From Poriferisodalis sp965205175 (GTDB taxonomy: Bacteria; Actinomycetota; Acidimicrobiia; Acidimicrobiales; Poriferisodalaceae), in contig NZ_OZ242038.1 in assembly GCF_965205175.1 (NCBI RefSeq), forward strand, positions 2,604,001 to 2,668,000: DNA of 64,000 bases, read 5' to 3'. The notes beneath the pieces were generated by a model that saw nothing but the letters and a program-made list of their open reading frames with translations, did not search any database and had not been told where the DNA came from. This document shows, one piece after another, positions 46,343 through 55,171 of this stretch (its first letter is position 1; each line of letters starts with the position of its first letter). The position numbers were made by a program, and so were the translations under genes.

Positions 46343-46687
46343 CTAGAACGCGCTGCAGCGCACCCTGACACCGTCACGCGCCACGGAGGCCGCGTCGAAG
46401 CGCAACGATCCCTTCCAACCGCCACGCCAGCGGACGTAGTGCGCGGCGAGACGACGAACCTGCTGCTGCTTGCGGGAGGTGATCGCCTCGAAGCCGGTGC
46501 CATAGCGATCGCTGGACCGTGTCTTGACCTCGCAGAACACCAACTGCGAGCCGTCTGACACCACGAGGTCCAGTTCTCCCAGCGAACATCGCCAGTTGCG
46601 TTCCAGGACGCGGTAGCCGCGCTCTGCGTACCAGCGCTCGACCAAGTCCTCGCCGTGCTTGCCGAGTGCCTGACGCCGATCGGTCAC
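46343..46687 (-). CDS. YraN/UPF0102-family nuclease-like protein
   Basis: A 114-residue protein with the restriction-endonuclease-like fold of the UPF0102 family. LGKHGEDLVERWYAERGY, ERNWRCSLGELDLV and VFCEVKTRSSDRYG contain the conserved E, D and ExK catalytic-type residues. The role of this family in cells is not settled. The GTG at 46687 has GAGGG upstream and fits family length; the frame is open further upstream but without conserved sequence. It follows rplS by 37 bp; lepB and rnhB, often between rplS and yraN in Actinobacteria, are missing here. Confidence 0.9.
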   Translation of the reverse strand: MTDRRQALGKHGEDLVERWYAERGYRVLERNWRCSLGELDLVVSDGSQLVFCEVKTRSSDRYGTGFEAITSRKQQQVRRLAAHYVRWRGGWKGSLRFDAASVARDGVRVRCSAF

Positions 46688-46724
46688 GCGCGTTCGGCCC
46701 TCGGGAGCGACCGACGGCGTGACC

Positions 46725-47069
46725 CTAGAAGCGCTTCTCGCGGATGCGTGCTGCCTTGCCGACCCGATCGCGCAGGTAGTACAGCTTCGCCCGGCGCACG
46801 TCTCCGACCGCGATGCGCTCGATCTTCGCAATGGTAGGCGCATGCAGCGGAAACGTCCGCTCGACTCCCACCCCGAAGCTGAGCTTGCGAACGGTGAACG
46901 TCGCGCTGATGCCCGACGAATGCCGTGCGATTACGTAGCCCTCGAAGACCTGGGTGCGCTGCCGGTTGCCTTCCACGACGCGTACATGCACGCGCACCGT
47001 GTCGCCGGGGCCGAAGTCGGGATGATCGTCCCGAAGACGGGCCTGTTCGACGACATCAGTGCTGCTCAT
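46725..47069 (-). CDS. rplS: 50S ribosomal protein L19
   Basis: A 114-residue ribosomal protein at the 30S-50S interface. FGPGDTVRVHVRVVEGNRQR, QVFEGYVIARH, SGISATFTVRK and GVGVERTFPLH are all family-typical, as is the AKLYYLRDRVGKAARIREKR end. The ATG lies inside the end of trmD (14-bp overlap), which gives tight coupling in the rpsP-khpA-rimM-trmD-rplS operon. Confidence 0.97.
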   Translation of the reverse strand: MSSTDVVEQARLRDDHPDFGPGDTVRVHVRVVEGNRQRTQVFEGYVIARHSSGISATFTVRKLSFGVGVERTFPLHAPTIAKIERIAVGDVRRAKLYYLRDRVGKAARIREKRF

Positions 47070-47847
47070 GGCGGTCCGGCTCCGGTGATCGGCGTGACGA
47101 GTTCGGCAGGCTAGCGGTCGGCTCGTCGAGTTCGAGGCCGAACTCGGCGAGCAGCGCTCGATCAGCGTCGCTCACGCCTCGTGCCGCCAGGAGGTCCGGG
47201 CGCTGCGAGGCGGTGCGAACCAGCGCCATCGCCTGACGCCAGCGACTGACTCGACCGTGGTCGCCGCTGCGCAAGACCGCAGGCGCTTCGAGTCCGCGGA
47301 ACGATGCCGGACGGGTCCATTGGGGATGGCCGAGCAGCCCCGCCGTGAAGCTCTCGCCGGAGGTCGATTCCGCGTTGCCGAGCACGCCGGGGACGAGCCT
47401 GCTGACAGCTTCCACGATGACCATCGCCGCGAATTCGCCGCCGGCCAGCACCACGTCGCCGATCGAGACCGAATCATCGACCAGCTCGGTTCGGATGCGC
47501 TCGTCGACACCTTCGTAGCGACCGCACAGCAGGCTGAAACCGCCCGAAGTCGCCAAGTCGGCAGCCATCGCGTGATCAAATCGCCTGCCGCCAGGATCGA
47601 GCAGCAGCAGCGGCCGCGGCGGCGCGACCGCTTCCACAGCGGCGAAGACCGGCTCGGGCATCAGGATCATGCCCGGACCTCCTCCGAAGGGAGCATCGTC
47701 GATCGTGCGATGCGCGTCGGTGGTCGCCAACCGCAAGTCCCAGCAGCAGATGTCGAGCACACCGCGGTGACGGGCTCGTCCGAGAATGCTCAGCTCGCAC
47801 ATCGCGTCGAGCTCTGCCGGAAACACGGAGAAGAGGCCGATGCGCAA
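47056..47847 (-). CDS. trmD: tRNA (guanine(37)-N1)-methyltransferase
   Basis: A 263-residue SPOUT methyltransferase with a trefoil-knot SAM site. RIGLFSVFPAELDAM opens the protein, and DDAPFGGGPGMI, LLCGRYEGVDERI and VSIGDVVLAGGE form the active site. The end of the domain (SFRGLEAPAVLRSGDHGRV) is normal. No ATG or GTG is well placed; the TTG at 47847 fits the conserved start and lies 8 nt after a second in-frame stop downstream of rimM. An earlier start overlapping rimM is possible but would add only repeat-derived residues. Confidence 0.9.
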   Translation of the reverse strand: MRIGLFSVFPAELDAMCELSILGRARHRGVLDICCWDLRLATTDAHRTIDDAPFGGGPGMILMPEPVFAAVEAVAPPRPLLLLDPGGRRFDHAMAADLATSGGFSLLCGRYEGVDERIRTELVDDSVSIGDVVLAGGEFAAMVIVEAVSRLVPGVLGNAESTSGESFTAGLLGHPQWTRPASFRGLEAPAVLRSGDHGRVSRWRQAMALVRTASQRPDLLAARGVSDADRALLAEFGLELDEPTASLPNSSRRSPEPDRHEQH

Positions 47848-47860
47848 CAGCGCACTAGTC

Positions 47861-47905
47861 CTGCTCGCTCGGGGCCTGCCCGCTCGGGGCCTGTTCGCTC
47901 CGGGC
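47861..47905. repeat. Three 15-bp tandem repeats between rimM and trmD
   Basis: CTGCTCGCTCGGGGC, CTGCCCGCTCGGGGC and CTGTTCGCTCCGGGC follow one another. Read on the minus strand in the rimM frame, past its TAG, they would encode related pentapeptides (ARSEQ, APSGQ, APSEQ) and then another TAG at 47857-47855. Confidence 0.85.
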
Positions 47906-47938
47906 CGGCCCAGTGGCGCTCTCGGCGTGCCGGCCGTG

Positions 47939-48451
47939 CTAGCCGAGCTCGAAGAGGCCATCGGGCACCTCGACATGGACGGCGCCGGGCTCACAGTCCA
48001 CGACGAATGTCAGCGGCACGAGGTGTCCGGTGTCGAGTTCGAGCAGGTCAGCAGCGGGATTCGCCACCACACTCACGACCTCGCCCGCTCGGAATCCGTG
48101 CTGATCGACGACCGAACTCCCGCAGAGCTCGTGTACCCACAGTTCGTCGCGATCGTCCAACGGCTCGGCAAACAAGGTCGTACCCGTCAGCGCAACAGCA
48201 GCATCACGGTCGCAGATGCCCTCGAAAGCAATGAGCCACCGAGCGCCATCGCAGCGGGCCCCCACGATTGCCCGCTCCCCGCCGGCGGTCATGAGTCTCG
48301 AGCCGACGTCGAATCGCTCAAGCCGGTTGGTGATCGGATGCACCACCACTTCGCCGCGCACACCGTGCGCGCGTCCGACGGTGGCGATCTCCAGCAGGCC
48401 GGACGGGCGGCGGGGATCAGTCCCGGAAGTCGACTTCGACCTGGAGGCCAT
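47939..48451 (-). CDS. rimM: Ribosome maturation factor RimM
   Basis: A 170-residue 30S assembly factor with an N-terminal RimM domain (EIATVGRAHGVRGEVVV) and a C-terminal PRC-barrel domain (ELWVHELCGSSVVDQHG, PLTFVVDCEPGAVHVEVP). The ATG at 48451 lies inside khpA (35-bp overlap); nothing closer to the conserved start is an NTG codon. The frame continues for 27 codons past the TAG as a Ser/Gln/Pro-rich repeat tail before a second TAG, so the C terminus may once have been longer, or read-through may extend it. Confidence 0.92.
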   Translation of the reverse strand: MASRSKSTSGTDPRRPSGLLEIATVGRAHGVRGEVVVHPITNRLERFDVGSRLMTAGGERAIVGARCDGARWLIAFEGICDRDAAVALTGTTLFAEPLDDRDELWVHELCGSSVVDQHGFRAGEVVSVVANPAADLLELDTGHLVPLTFVVDCEPGAVHVEVPDGLFELG

Positions 48452-48689
48452 CGCGATGGGCTGCTGCGCGCACCAGCGTTCGGATGGCGTTGGCGACGCG
48501 GCCTCGCTTGCCGATCACTCGGCCGATGTCGTCGGAGCTCACCGTTGCGTTCAGGCTCAGCTTCGAGCCCGACTCCGCGATCTCGACTTCCACCTGGTCG
48601 GGATGCTCGACCAGCTGGGCGATGAGATACAGCAGCACTTCCTCAGCGGTGGTGGTCTCGCTGTGGTTGTCGGCAGGACCGTCGGTCAC
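48417..48689 (-). CDS. khpA: KH-domain RNA-binding protein KhpA
   Basis: A 90-residue small KH protein of the KhpA (YlqC) family, a global RNA binder linked to cell division and cell-wall control in Gram-positive bacteria. The KH motif is DDIGRVIGKRGRVANAIRTL, with the GxxG loop GKRG. The GTG at 48689 overlaps the rpsP stop as GTGA. Confidence 0.94.
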   Translation of the reverse strand: MTDGPADNHSETTTAEEVLLYLIAQLVEHPDQVEVEIAESGSKLSLNATVSSDDIGRVIGKRGRVANAIRTLVRAAAHRDGLQVEVDFRD

Positions 48690-49108
48690 AGGACGCCTCC
48701 AGTGTCCGGTGCCGGCCCAGATCCAGGTGCGGGTGATCCGTGGGCCGTGGGCTCAGGCGCGTCGAGTACCAGATCAGGAGGCGCCGACGCCGGCTCGTCC
48801 GCTGCTGGTGTCGCGACCTCGGTGCCGGCGTCGACCGATTCCGGCGCGCGCAGGGAGCGGAACTCCTCCCATGCTCCCGAGATCGTCAGGAGCTTGGAGA
48901 CGGTGTCGCTGGGCTGGGCACCGTGGCTCAGCCAGTGGACTGCACGCTCATTGACCATCGAGATCGCCGATGGCGACCGTCGAGGGTCGTAGGTGCCGAT
49001 GACCTCCAGCACGCGGCCGTCGCGGGGTTTGCGACCGTCGACAGCGACGACCCGATACGTGGGCTGCTTCTTCTTGCCCGTGCGTTTGAGGCGAAGACGA
49101 ACGGCCAT
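48686..49108 (-). CDS. rpsP: 30S ribosomal protein S16 with C-terminal extension
   Basis: A 140-residue S16, about 50 longer than the bacterial norm. MAVRLRLKRTGKKKQPTYRV and VVAVDGRKPRDGRVLEVIG are typical, followed by the ALHWL-type segment (RAVHWLSHGAQPSDTV). The last 45-50 residues (SVDAGTEVATPAADEPASAP onward) are acidic and Pro/Ala-rich. Extensions of this kind occur in actinobacterial S16. The 193-bp space before ffh holds a possible -10 element (TAGACT, minus strand, 49233-49228); I see no convincing -35. It is the first gene of the rpsP-rplS operon. Confidence 0.96.
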   Translation of the reverse strand: MAVRLRLKRTGKKKQPTYRVVAVDGRKPRDGRVLEVIGTYDPRRSPSAISMVNERAVHWLSHGAQPSDTVSKLLTISGAWEEFRSLRAPESVDAGTEVATPAADEPASAPPDLVLDAPEPTAHGSPAPGSGPAPDTGGVL

Positions 49109-49301
49109 GGTGCTCCCGTTGAGGCAAGTGAGTTGAAGGACCCCGTGAGCTGGAGACTCCGAGGGATCGTCGGGCCTGCGAGCGGGGCTCGACACGCTGC
49201 ATGAGGCACGAGCCGCGTGAGCGCTGGAGTCTAGCGGCACACCGCCTCGCAACCGCCCGAGGGTCCCGAGGATTCAGCGCGCCGGGTTCGGCACGGCGAG
49301 T

Positions 49302-50777
49302 TCAGCGGCCAGGCAGCTTCAGGTCCAGTGCTTCCCAGTCGATCATGTCGCCGTCGCGCACAGCGGCGATCGTGCTCGGCGATGCTGCCTGCCGCGAGCC
49401 AACCCGCGTCCCGCCTGTGCGGGTGCCTCGCCCAGAGCGGGGCGCGCCCTTTCCTCGCTTGCGGGCAGTCCTGCTGGAGGGCCTTCGTTTCGAACCCATG
49501 CCCAACATGCCACCCATCATCTTGCGCATCTGCGTGAACTGCTTGAGCAGGTTGCCGACCTGCGCCGATGAGGTGCCGCTGCCGGCGGCAATTCGAGCCC
49601 GGCGCGACGCGTCGATGATCTCCGGCGACACACGCTCAGCCGGGGTCATGGACAGCACGATGGCCTCGGCGGTGGTGATGCGGTCGTCGTCGATCTCGGC
49701 GTTGCGGACCTGCTCGGAGATGCCCGGCATCATCGACACGATGCTGCGGAGGTTGCCCATCTTGCGCAGCTGACGAAGCTGGTCCACGAAGTCATCGAGT
49801 GTGAAGGTGCCTTCGGCGAGACGCTGCGCTGCTTCCTCAGCTTCTTGCTGCTCGAAGACCTGCTCTGCCTTCTCGATGAGCGTCATCACATCGCCCATGC
49901 CGAGAATCCGGCTCGCCATGCGGTCCGGATGGAACTGCTCGAAATCGTCGATCTTCTCGCCCACCGAGGCGAAAGCCACCGGACGTCCTACGACTTCGGC
50001 CACAGACAGCGCGGCGCCTCCGCGCGCATCGCCGTCGAGCTTGGTCAGGATGATCCCGTCCACTTCGAGCGTCGCATGGAACGCCTCTGAGGTTGCGACT
50101 GCGTCTTGTCCGACCATCGAGTCGACAACGAGGAACGTGTAGTGGGGTTCGACGGCATCGGAGATGCGGGCCACCTCAGACATGAGCTCCGCATCGATGG
50201 CCAGGCGGCCGGCAGTGTCCACGATCAGCACGTCGCGGCCCGCTTGCCGGGCGCGGTCGAGGCCGCCGGCCGCGCAGGCCACAGGATCGCCCGGTTCGCT
50301 CCACACCTCTACATCGATGCTGCGAGCGAGCAGGCGCAGTTGCTCCACCGCTGCGGGACGCTGCAGGTCAGCACCGACCAGCATCGGGTTGCGACCTTGA
50401 GATTTGCACCACTGCGCCAACTTGGCCGCAGCAGTCGTCTTTCCGGCGCCTTGGAGTCCGGCGAGCAGCACGACGGTGGGCGGCTTCGGCGCGAACTGGA
50501 CGCTCAGCGGGCTGCCGCCGAGAATGTCGATGAGTTCCTCGTTGACGATCTTGGTGACCTGCTGGCCAGGCGTGAGGCTTGCGGCGACCTCGCCGGCCGT
50601 GCTCCGCTGTCGGACACGCTCCACGAAGCGGCGTGCCACCCCGACATGGACATCGGCCTCGAGCAGGGCCAACCGGATCTCGGCCAATGCCTCGTCGATG
50701 TCGGCAGTCCGCATCCGCGCCCGGCCGCGCAAGCTGCGCAAGGTGCCCGACAAGCGCTCCGTCAGCGAGTCGAACAT
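49302..50777 (-). CDS. ffh: Signal recognition particle protein Ffh
   Basis: A 491-residue SRP54 GTPase that directs membrane proteins to the translocon. The N domain is followed by the G domain: GLQGAGKTTAAAKLA (P-loop), VDTAGRLAID, TKLDGDARGGAALS. The M domain is methionine-rich (RKMMGGMLGMG) for signal-peptide and 4.5S RNA binding. About 55 basic residues follow, rich in Arg, Gly and Ser, and a short end similar to other actinobacterial Ffh. It is directly followed by rpsP and preceded by ftsY, three nt apart. Confidence 0.96.
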   Translation of the reverse strand: MFDSLTERLSGTLRSLRGRARMRTADIDEALAEIRLALLEADVHVGVARRFVERVRQRSTAGEVAASLTPGQQVTKIVNEELIDILGGSPLSVQFAPKPPTVVLLAGLQGAGKTTAAAKLAQWCKSQGRNPMLVGADLQRPAAVEQLRLLARSIDVEVWSEPGDPVACAAGGLDRARQAGRDVLIVDTAGRLAIDAELMSEVARISDAVEPHYTFLVVDSMVGQDAVATSEAFHATLEVDGIILTKLDGDARGGAALSVAEVVGRPVAFASVGEKIDDFEQFHPDRMASRILGMGDVMTLIEKAEQVFEQQEAEEAAQRLAEGTFTLDDFVDQLRQLRKMGNLRSIVSMMPGISEQVRNAEIDDDRITTAEAIVLSMTPAERVSPEIIDASRRARIAAGSGTSSAQVGNLLKQFTQMRKMMGGMLGMGSKRRPSSRTARKRGKGAPRSGRGTRTGGTRVGSRQAASPSTIAAVRDGDMIDWEALDLKLPGR

Positions 50778-50780
50778 CGT

Positions 50781-52022
50781 TCAGTCCTGCACCATCAGGG
50801 CTTCTCGGCCGGCCCGGGTTATGCCGTCATGGGCTGTGCCGTCCTTGGTTGCAACGTCCTGGGGTGTGCAGGAGTCTTGCGCACCGGTGCCGAGCAGTGC
50901 TTCGATGTAGCGGTCGGGGTCGAAGTCGACGAGGTCGTCGGCACCCTCGCCGAGTCCCACCAGCTTCACCGGCAGGCCCAGCTCGGCCTCGATGGCGAAG
51001 ACGATCCCGCCCTTGGCCGAACCGTCCAGCTTGGTGAGCGCGACGCCGGTGACATCGGTGGCTTCAGCGAACGCGCGCGCCTGGCTCAAGCCGTTCTGAC
51101 CGGTGGTGGCGTCGATGACGAGCAGCGTCTCGACGACCGCCCCGGGCGCCCGGTCGGCGACCCGGCGGACCTTGGCCAGTTCGTCCATCAGGTTCTTGCG
51201 GTTCTGCAGCCTGCCTGCGGTGTCTGCCAGCACCACATCGGCGTTGCGGGCCGCCGCGGCGCTGACGGCGTCATGCACGACCGAGCTGGGATCAGCGCCG
51301 TCGCTGCCGGAGATCACCTCTGCACCGCATCGATCGGCCCACTTCTGCAGCTGCGATGCTGCAGCGGCACGGAACGTGTCGCCCGCGGCCATGACGACGC
51401 GCCGGCCTTGGGCGGCCAGGCGGGCGCCCACCTTGCCGATGGTGGTGGTCTTGCCGACACCGTTGACCCCCACGAACAGCCACACGGGCATGACGCGCTC
51501 CGGTGTCGGCGAGTCCAAGCGCAGCGAGCGATCCGCGACGAGGGTCCGGCGCATCTGGTCGGCCAGCGCCTGGGTCAGCTGGTCTGCATCGACGATGTCG
51601 GTCTCCGCAGCGGTCTGCCGCAGGCGGTCCAGCGTGGCCATCGTCGTGGCGACGCCGACATCGGCGCCGAGCAAGGCCTCCTCCAGCAGCTCCCATGTCG
51701 TCGAATCGGCTTGGCGCCGCTGGATCGACGCCAGCCGATCGCGCAGCCTGCGACGCGCCGCGGCCAGTCCAGACGCGAACATGGCTTCACGCGGCAGCGG
51801 TTTCGCTTCGGCGGACGCAACACGATCCACTGCCGGCTCGTCGGCGTGCGGCGGCGCCGTGCCGGAGCAGTCCGCGTCATGTGGCGAACTCGCCCGGCCG
51901 CCCGTCGGCGCCGGCGATGTCGGCCGACGGCGGCGCTGCACTGCTCGCTGAATGAACGGAAGCGCACCGAGCAGCACCGTGACGGCGACCATGACGAGGA
52001 TGAGCGTTGCCGTGCTACTCAC
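50781..52022 (-). CDS. ftsY: SRP receptor FtsY
   Basis: A 413-residue SRP receptor GTPase. One N-terminal membrane segment (TLILVMVAVTVLLGALPF) anchors it, followed by a linker and the N and G domains: GVNGVGKTTTIGKV (P-loop), AGDTFRAAAASQL, ADTAGRLQNRKNLMDEL, TKLDGSAKGG and GLGEGADDLVDFDP. The end after YIEALLG is an unusual 35-residue tail containing a decayed pentapeptide repeat (TPQDV, ATKDG, TAHDG). It lies between smc (11 nt) and ffh (3 nt). Confidence 0.96.
   Translation of the reverse strand: MSSTATLILVMVAVTVLLGALPFIQRAVQRRRRPTSPAPTGGRASSPHDADCSGTAPPHADEPAVDRVASAEAKPLPREAMFASGLAAARRRLRDRLASIQRRQADSTTWELLEEALLGADVGVATTMATLDRLRQTAAETDIVDADQLTQALADQMRRTLVADRSLRLDSPTPERVMPVWLFVGVNGVGKTTTIGKVGARLAAQGRRVVMAAGDTFRAAAASQLQKWADRCGAEVISGSDGADPSSVVHDAVSAAAARNADVVLADTAGRLQNRKNLMDELAKVRRVADRAPGAVVETLLVIDATTGQNGLSQARAFAEATDVTGVALTKLDGSAKGGIVFAIEAELGLPVKLVGLGEGADDLVDFDPDRYIEALLGTGAQDSCTPQDVATKDGTAHDGITRAGREALMVQD
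50823..50867. repeat. Decayed 15-bp tandem repeat at the 3' end of ftsY
   Basis: GCCGTCATGGGCTGT, GCCGTCCTTGGTTGC and AACGTCCTGGGGTGT are three imperfect 15-bp units. They encode related pentapeptides in the FtsY C-terminal tail. Confidence 0.6.
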
Positions 52023-52033
52023 GGACGAGCAGG

Positions 52034-55000
52034 CTACCGAGGAGCGGTTGCGGCCTCTGCCGGCCGCTCCGACACGACCACGCTGGTGCCGCCGGGGGGC
52101 ATGGACACGCCATAGAGGACATCAGCCGCTTCCATGGTGCGGCGTTGATGGCTCACGATGATCAGCTGCGATTCGCGCCGGAACTCTGCGACGAGCCGCA
52201 AGAAGCGCTGCAGGTTGACGTCGTCCAGAGCTGCTTCGACTTCATCGAGCACGTAGAAGGGCGACGGCCGGCTGCGGAAGACGGCAAACAGATAGGCCAG
52301 CGCGACCAGCGAGCGCTCGCCGCCCGACAGCAGCGACAGGCGCCCGATGCGCTTGCCCGCCGGTCGGACGTCGAGTTCGACGCCGCAGGTCAAGGGCTCG
52401 TGGGGATCGGTGAGCGACAACGTGCCGGTGCCGCCAGGGAACAGCGTCTCGAACAGCTCGGCAAAGTTCCGGGCAACATCGTCGAACGCCAGCGTGAAGC
52501 TCGCGATGATCTCTTGGTCGATGGCGCGGATTACTTGGTTCAGCTCTCGGCGACTGCTTCGTACGTCAGCAAGCTGGCCGGCGACGAAATCGAATCGTTC
52601 CGAAGCGGCCTCGAATTCCGACAGGGCCAGCGGATTCACGGGGCCGAGACGCCGCAGGTCAGCGCGCAGTGAGGCTTCATGCGCCGCTGCAGTGATGCCG
52701 TGCGGCAGCAATGGCGGCGGTGCCGCGAGGGCTGTTGCGGGATCCGCAGCGAGCTCGGTGCGCAGCAGCGAGATCACGCTGTCTCGTCCGCCGGCTCGTT
52801 GTGCATCGGCAATGTCGAGCGCAGTCAGCTTCGTGCGCAGATGCTCTTGGTGGGCCTCCGCAGCCTCGCGTTCTCGACGGAGCGCATGGAGGCGCTCGGT
52901 CAGCCGGCGAACCAGCTCGGTGCGGCTCTCGTGACGTGCGCGAAGCTGCCGCTCCTGGGCTTCGAGGCGCTTCCGACACTGCGAGAGCAGCTGCGCGAGG
53001 CGTTCGAGGCCCGACACGACGGCATCGATTCGATCCAGCCGAGCCGATGCGTCAGCGCGAGCGCTCTCATGACGCTCGAGCCGTTGAGACACCGCCCTGA
53101 GCCGTTCGTCGAGCACCGATCTGCGCCGGCGCGCAGCAGCAGCGCGGTCCTGCGACGCTTGCGCCTCGGCAGCCTGTTGTGCGTCTGCGGCCTCCATTCG
53201 ACGTCGCAGCGTCTCGGCGCTGCGCTGTGCCTGCGCGCAGGCGTCGAGGGCGGCGCGGTGCGCTTGGTTCGCCGAGGCCCACGCTGTGCCGGCTTGCCGA
53301 TCGAGCAGCGTCAGTTCGTCGATGCGGGTGCGCGCTTGGGCCAGCACGGCGGCGGCCGCGGCGGTTCCGGCGGTGCCGATCCGCCAGCGCCGAGGCCCGA
53401 ATCGGTCGCCGCTCGCGGTGACGAACACCGATGCACGATCCGCGAGCGCGCAGTCATACGCGCTGGTCCAGTTTCCTCGAACGCAGATGGCTGCGCCGAC
53501 CACTGCGTCGAGCAATCTCTCGAGTCGGTCCCGGCACCACTGCGGTGCATCGGTGGCAACCTGCAGATGGGTTCGCACGAAGTCTCCCCGCGCATCAGCG
53601 TGCAGCAGCGACTCGCCGGTCCCATCGTTCTGGCAACCGGCCGGCGGCAGCTTCTCGAGCGAGATCACGGCGCCGCACATGTCGGCATCGGCAAGCAGCG
53701 CCAATGCTGCGGCTGCAGTTCGGTCGTCACGCACCACCACCGCAGACAACGCTCCGTCGGCGGCCGCCTCGGCGGCCGCTTCCCAGCCGTGGTCGATGGT
53801 CACCAGTTCACCGAGTACGCCTCCCACACCCGCCAAGTCCCCCAGCGCGGCGGCGCCCGTGTCGCTGCGTGCGGCGGCGACAGCCGAAGACAACGCTTCG
53901 AATCTTCCGATCCAGTGCTGCAGCTCCTCTGACGCGCCGCGCCGATGCTCGTCGGACTCGGCCAGCGCCGCAGCGGCAGCGCGCAGGCGGGCTTCGGCCT
54001 CGGCGCGTGCTGTCTCGGCTGCCTGCACGGCAGTCCACTGCACCTGCGGGTGGCCGGTATCGCCCGAGTCCACCGCGTCGCCCATTGCCCCGGTCGACGG
54101 CGTCTGCTGCGGCGCAGTTTCCAGCTCGGCCAGCTCGGCGGTGACGCGCTCGTGCTCGTCGGTCAGCGTCGCCATGACATCGGCGTCGAGCATGGCGTTG
54201 CGCTCTCGTTCAACGGAACGCACCCGCTCATAGGTCAGGCCGATCAGGCCGCGTGCGCGTTCCGACATCGACGCCACGCGCGGCAGGCGATCGTCTGGTC
54301 CTGCGGTGAGTTGGGCCAGCTGCGACTGCGCATCGTCGATTGCGCCGTCGATCTCTGCCATCGACGCTGCACCGGACTCGCGCTGCGCCGCCAGCTCGCC
54401 TCGCTGGGCATCGCATTCCGCCTGCGCCTGCTGAAGCTCTGCCAGCTCACGTCCGGCGTTGTACAGCTGGATCTGTGCGAGCTCCGCGCCGAGCTCTCGG
54501 TGCCGGCGGGCAGCGGCAGCCTGCCGTTCGAGCGGCCGCAGCTGACGTCGCAGCTCCCGCTGCAGGTCAACGAGGCGCGTGACGTTCGCCTCGGTGCGCT
54601 CGAGCCGCCGCTGCGCTCGCTCCTTGCGGCGCCGGAACTTCAACACGCCGGCGGCTTCCTCGATCAGCGCGCGCCGGTCCTCGGGGTGAGCGGCGAGGAC
54701 CTGCTCGATCTGGCCTTGTGCCACGATGATGTGCTGCTGACGCCCGACGCCTGCGTCGTTGAGGAGTTCCTGCAGGTCGAGCAGTCGCCACGGCGTCCCG
54801 TTGAGCGCATACTCCGATTCTCCCGAGCGGAACAGCGTGCGGGTGATCGCGACCTCGGCTGTAGGAGCGGGCAGGGCCTGCGACTCGTTGTCGATGACCA
54901 ACGTGACCTGAGCTCTGCCCAAGGCGCTGCGGCGATCTGTTCCCGCGAAGACCACGTCGTCCATCCGTTGACCACGCAGCACGCGCGGGCTCTGCGCGCC

Positions 55001-55144
55001 GAGCACCCAAGCAATGGCGTCCACGACGTTCGATTTTCCGCTGCCGTTGGGGCCTACCACCACCGTGACGCCCGGCTCGAAGGTCAGCGTGGCGCTGTCG
55101 GCAAACGACTTGAAGCCCGACAAGGTGAGGGAACGGAGGAACAC
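52034..55144 (-). CDS. smc: Chromosome segregation protein SMC
   Basis: A 1036-residue condensin ATPase, shorter than the common 1150-1200. Walker A GPNGSGKSN is at residues 31-39 and the N-terminal head extends to about 165. Two coiled-coil arms flank a hinge at about 430-600 (GVLGELVTIDHGWE, then VVGAAICVRGNW). The C-terminal head has the signature LSGGERSL near 939-946 and Walker B VLDEVEAALDD near 965-975. The shorter length falls in the coiled-coil arms. It starts with a GTG. scpA and scpB are not in the window. Confidence 0.95.
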   Translation of the reverse strand: MFLRSLTLSGFKSFADSATLTFEPGVTVVVGPNGSGKSNVVDAIAWVLGAQSPRVLRGQRMDDVVFAGTDRRSALGRAQVTLVIDNESQALPAPTAEVAITRTLFRSGESEYALNGTPWRLLDLQELLNDAGVGRQQHIIVAQGQIEQVLAAHPEDRRALIEEAAGVLKFRRRKERAQRRLERTEANVTRLVDLQRELRRQLRPLERQAAAARRHRELGAELAQIQLYNAGRELAELQQAQAECDAQRGELAAQRESGAASMAEIDGAIDDAQSQLAQLTAGPDDRLPRVASMSERARGLIGLTYERVRSVERERNAMLDADVMATLTDEHERVTAELAELETAPQQTPSTGAMGDAVDSGDTGHPQVQWTAVQAAETARAEAEARLRAAAAALAESDEHRRGASEELQHWIGRFEALSSAVAAARSDTGAAALGDLAGVGGVLGELVTIDHGWEAAAEAAADGALSAVVVRDDRTAAAALALLADADMCGAVISLEKLPPAGCQNDGTGESLLHADARGDFVRTHLQVATDAPQWCRDRLERLLDAVVGAAICVRGNWTSAYDCALADRASVFVTASGDRFGPRRWRIGTAGTAAAAAVLAQARTRIDELTLLDRQAGTAWASANQAHRAALDACAQAQRSAETLRRRMEAADAQQAAEAQASQDRAAAARRRRSVLDERLRAVSQRLERHESARADASARLDRIDAVVSGLERLAQLLSQCRKRLEAQERQLRARHESRTELVRRLTERLHALRREREAAEAHQEHLRTKLTALDIADAQRAGGRDSVISLLRTELAADPATALAAPPPLLPHGITAAAHEASLRADLRRLGPVNPLALSEFEAASERFDFVAGQLADVRSSRRELNQVIRAIDQEIIASFTLAFDDVARNFAELFETLFPGGTGTLSLTDPHEPLTCGVELDVRPAGKRIGRLSLLSGGERSLVALAYLFAVFRSRPSPFYVLDEVEAALDDVNLQRFLRLVAEFRRESQLIIVSHQRRTMEAADVLYGVSMPPGGTSVVVSERPAEAATAPR

Positions 55145-55171
55145 GACAGCTCGCGACGCTCAGGCGGACGC

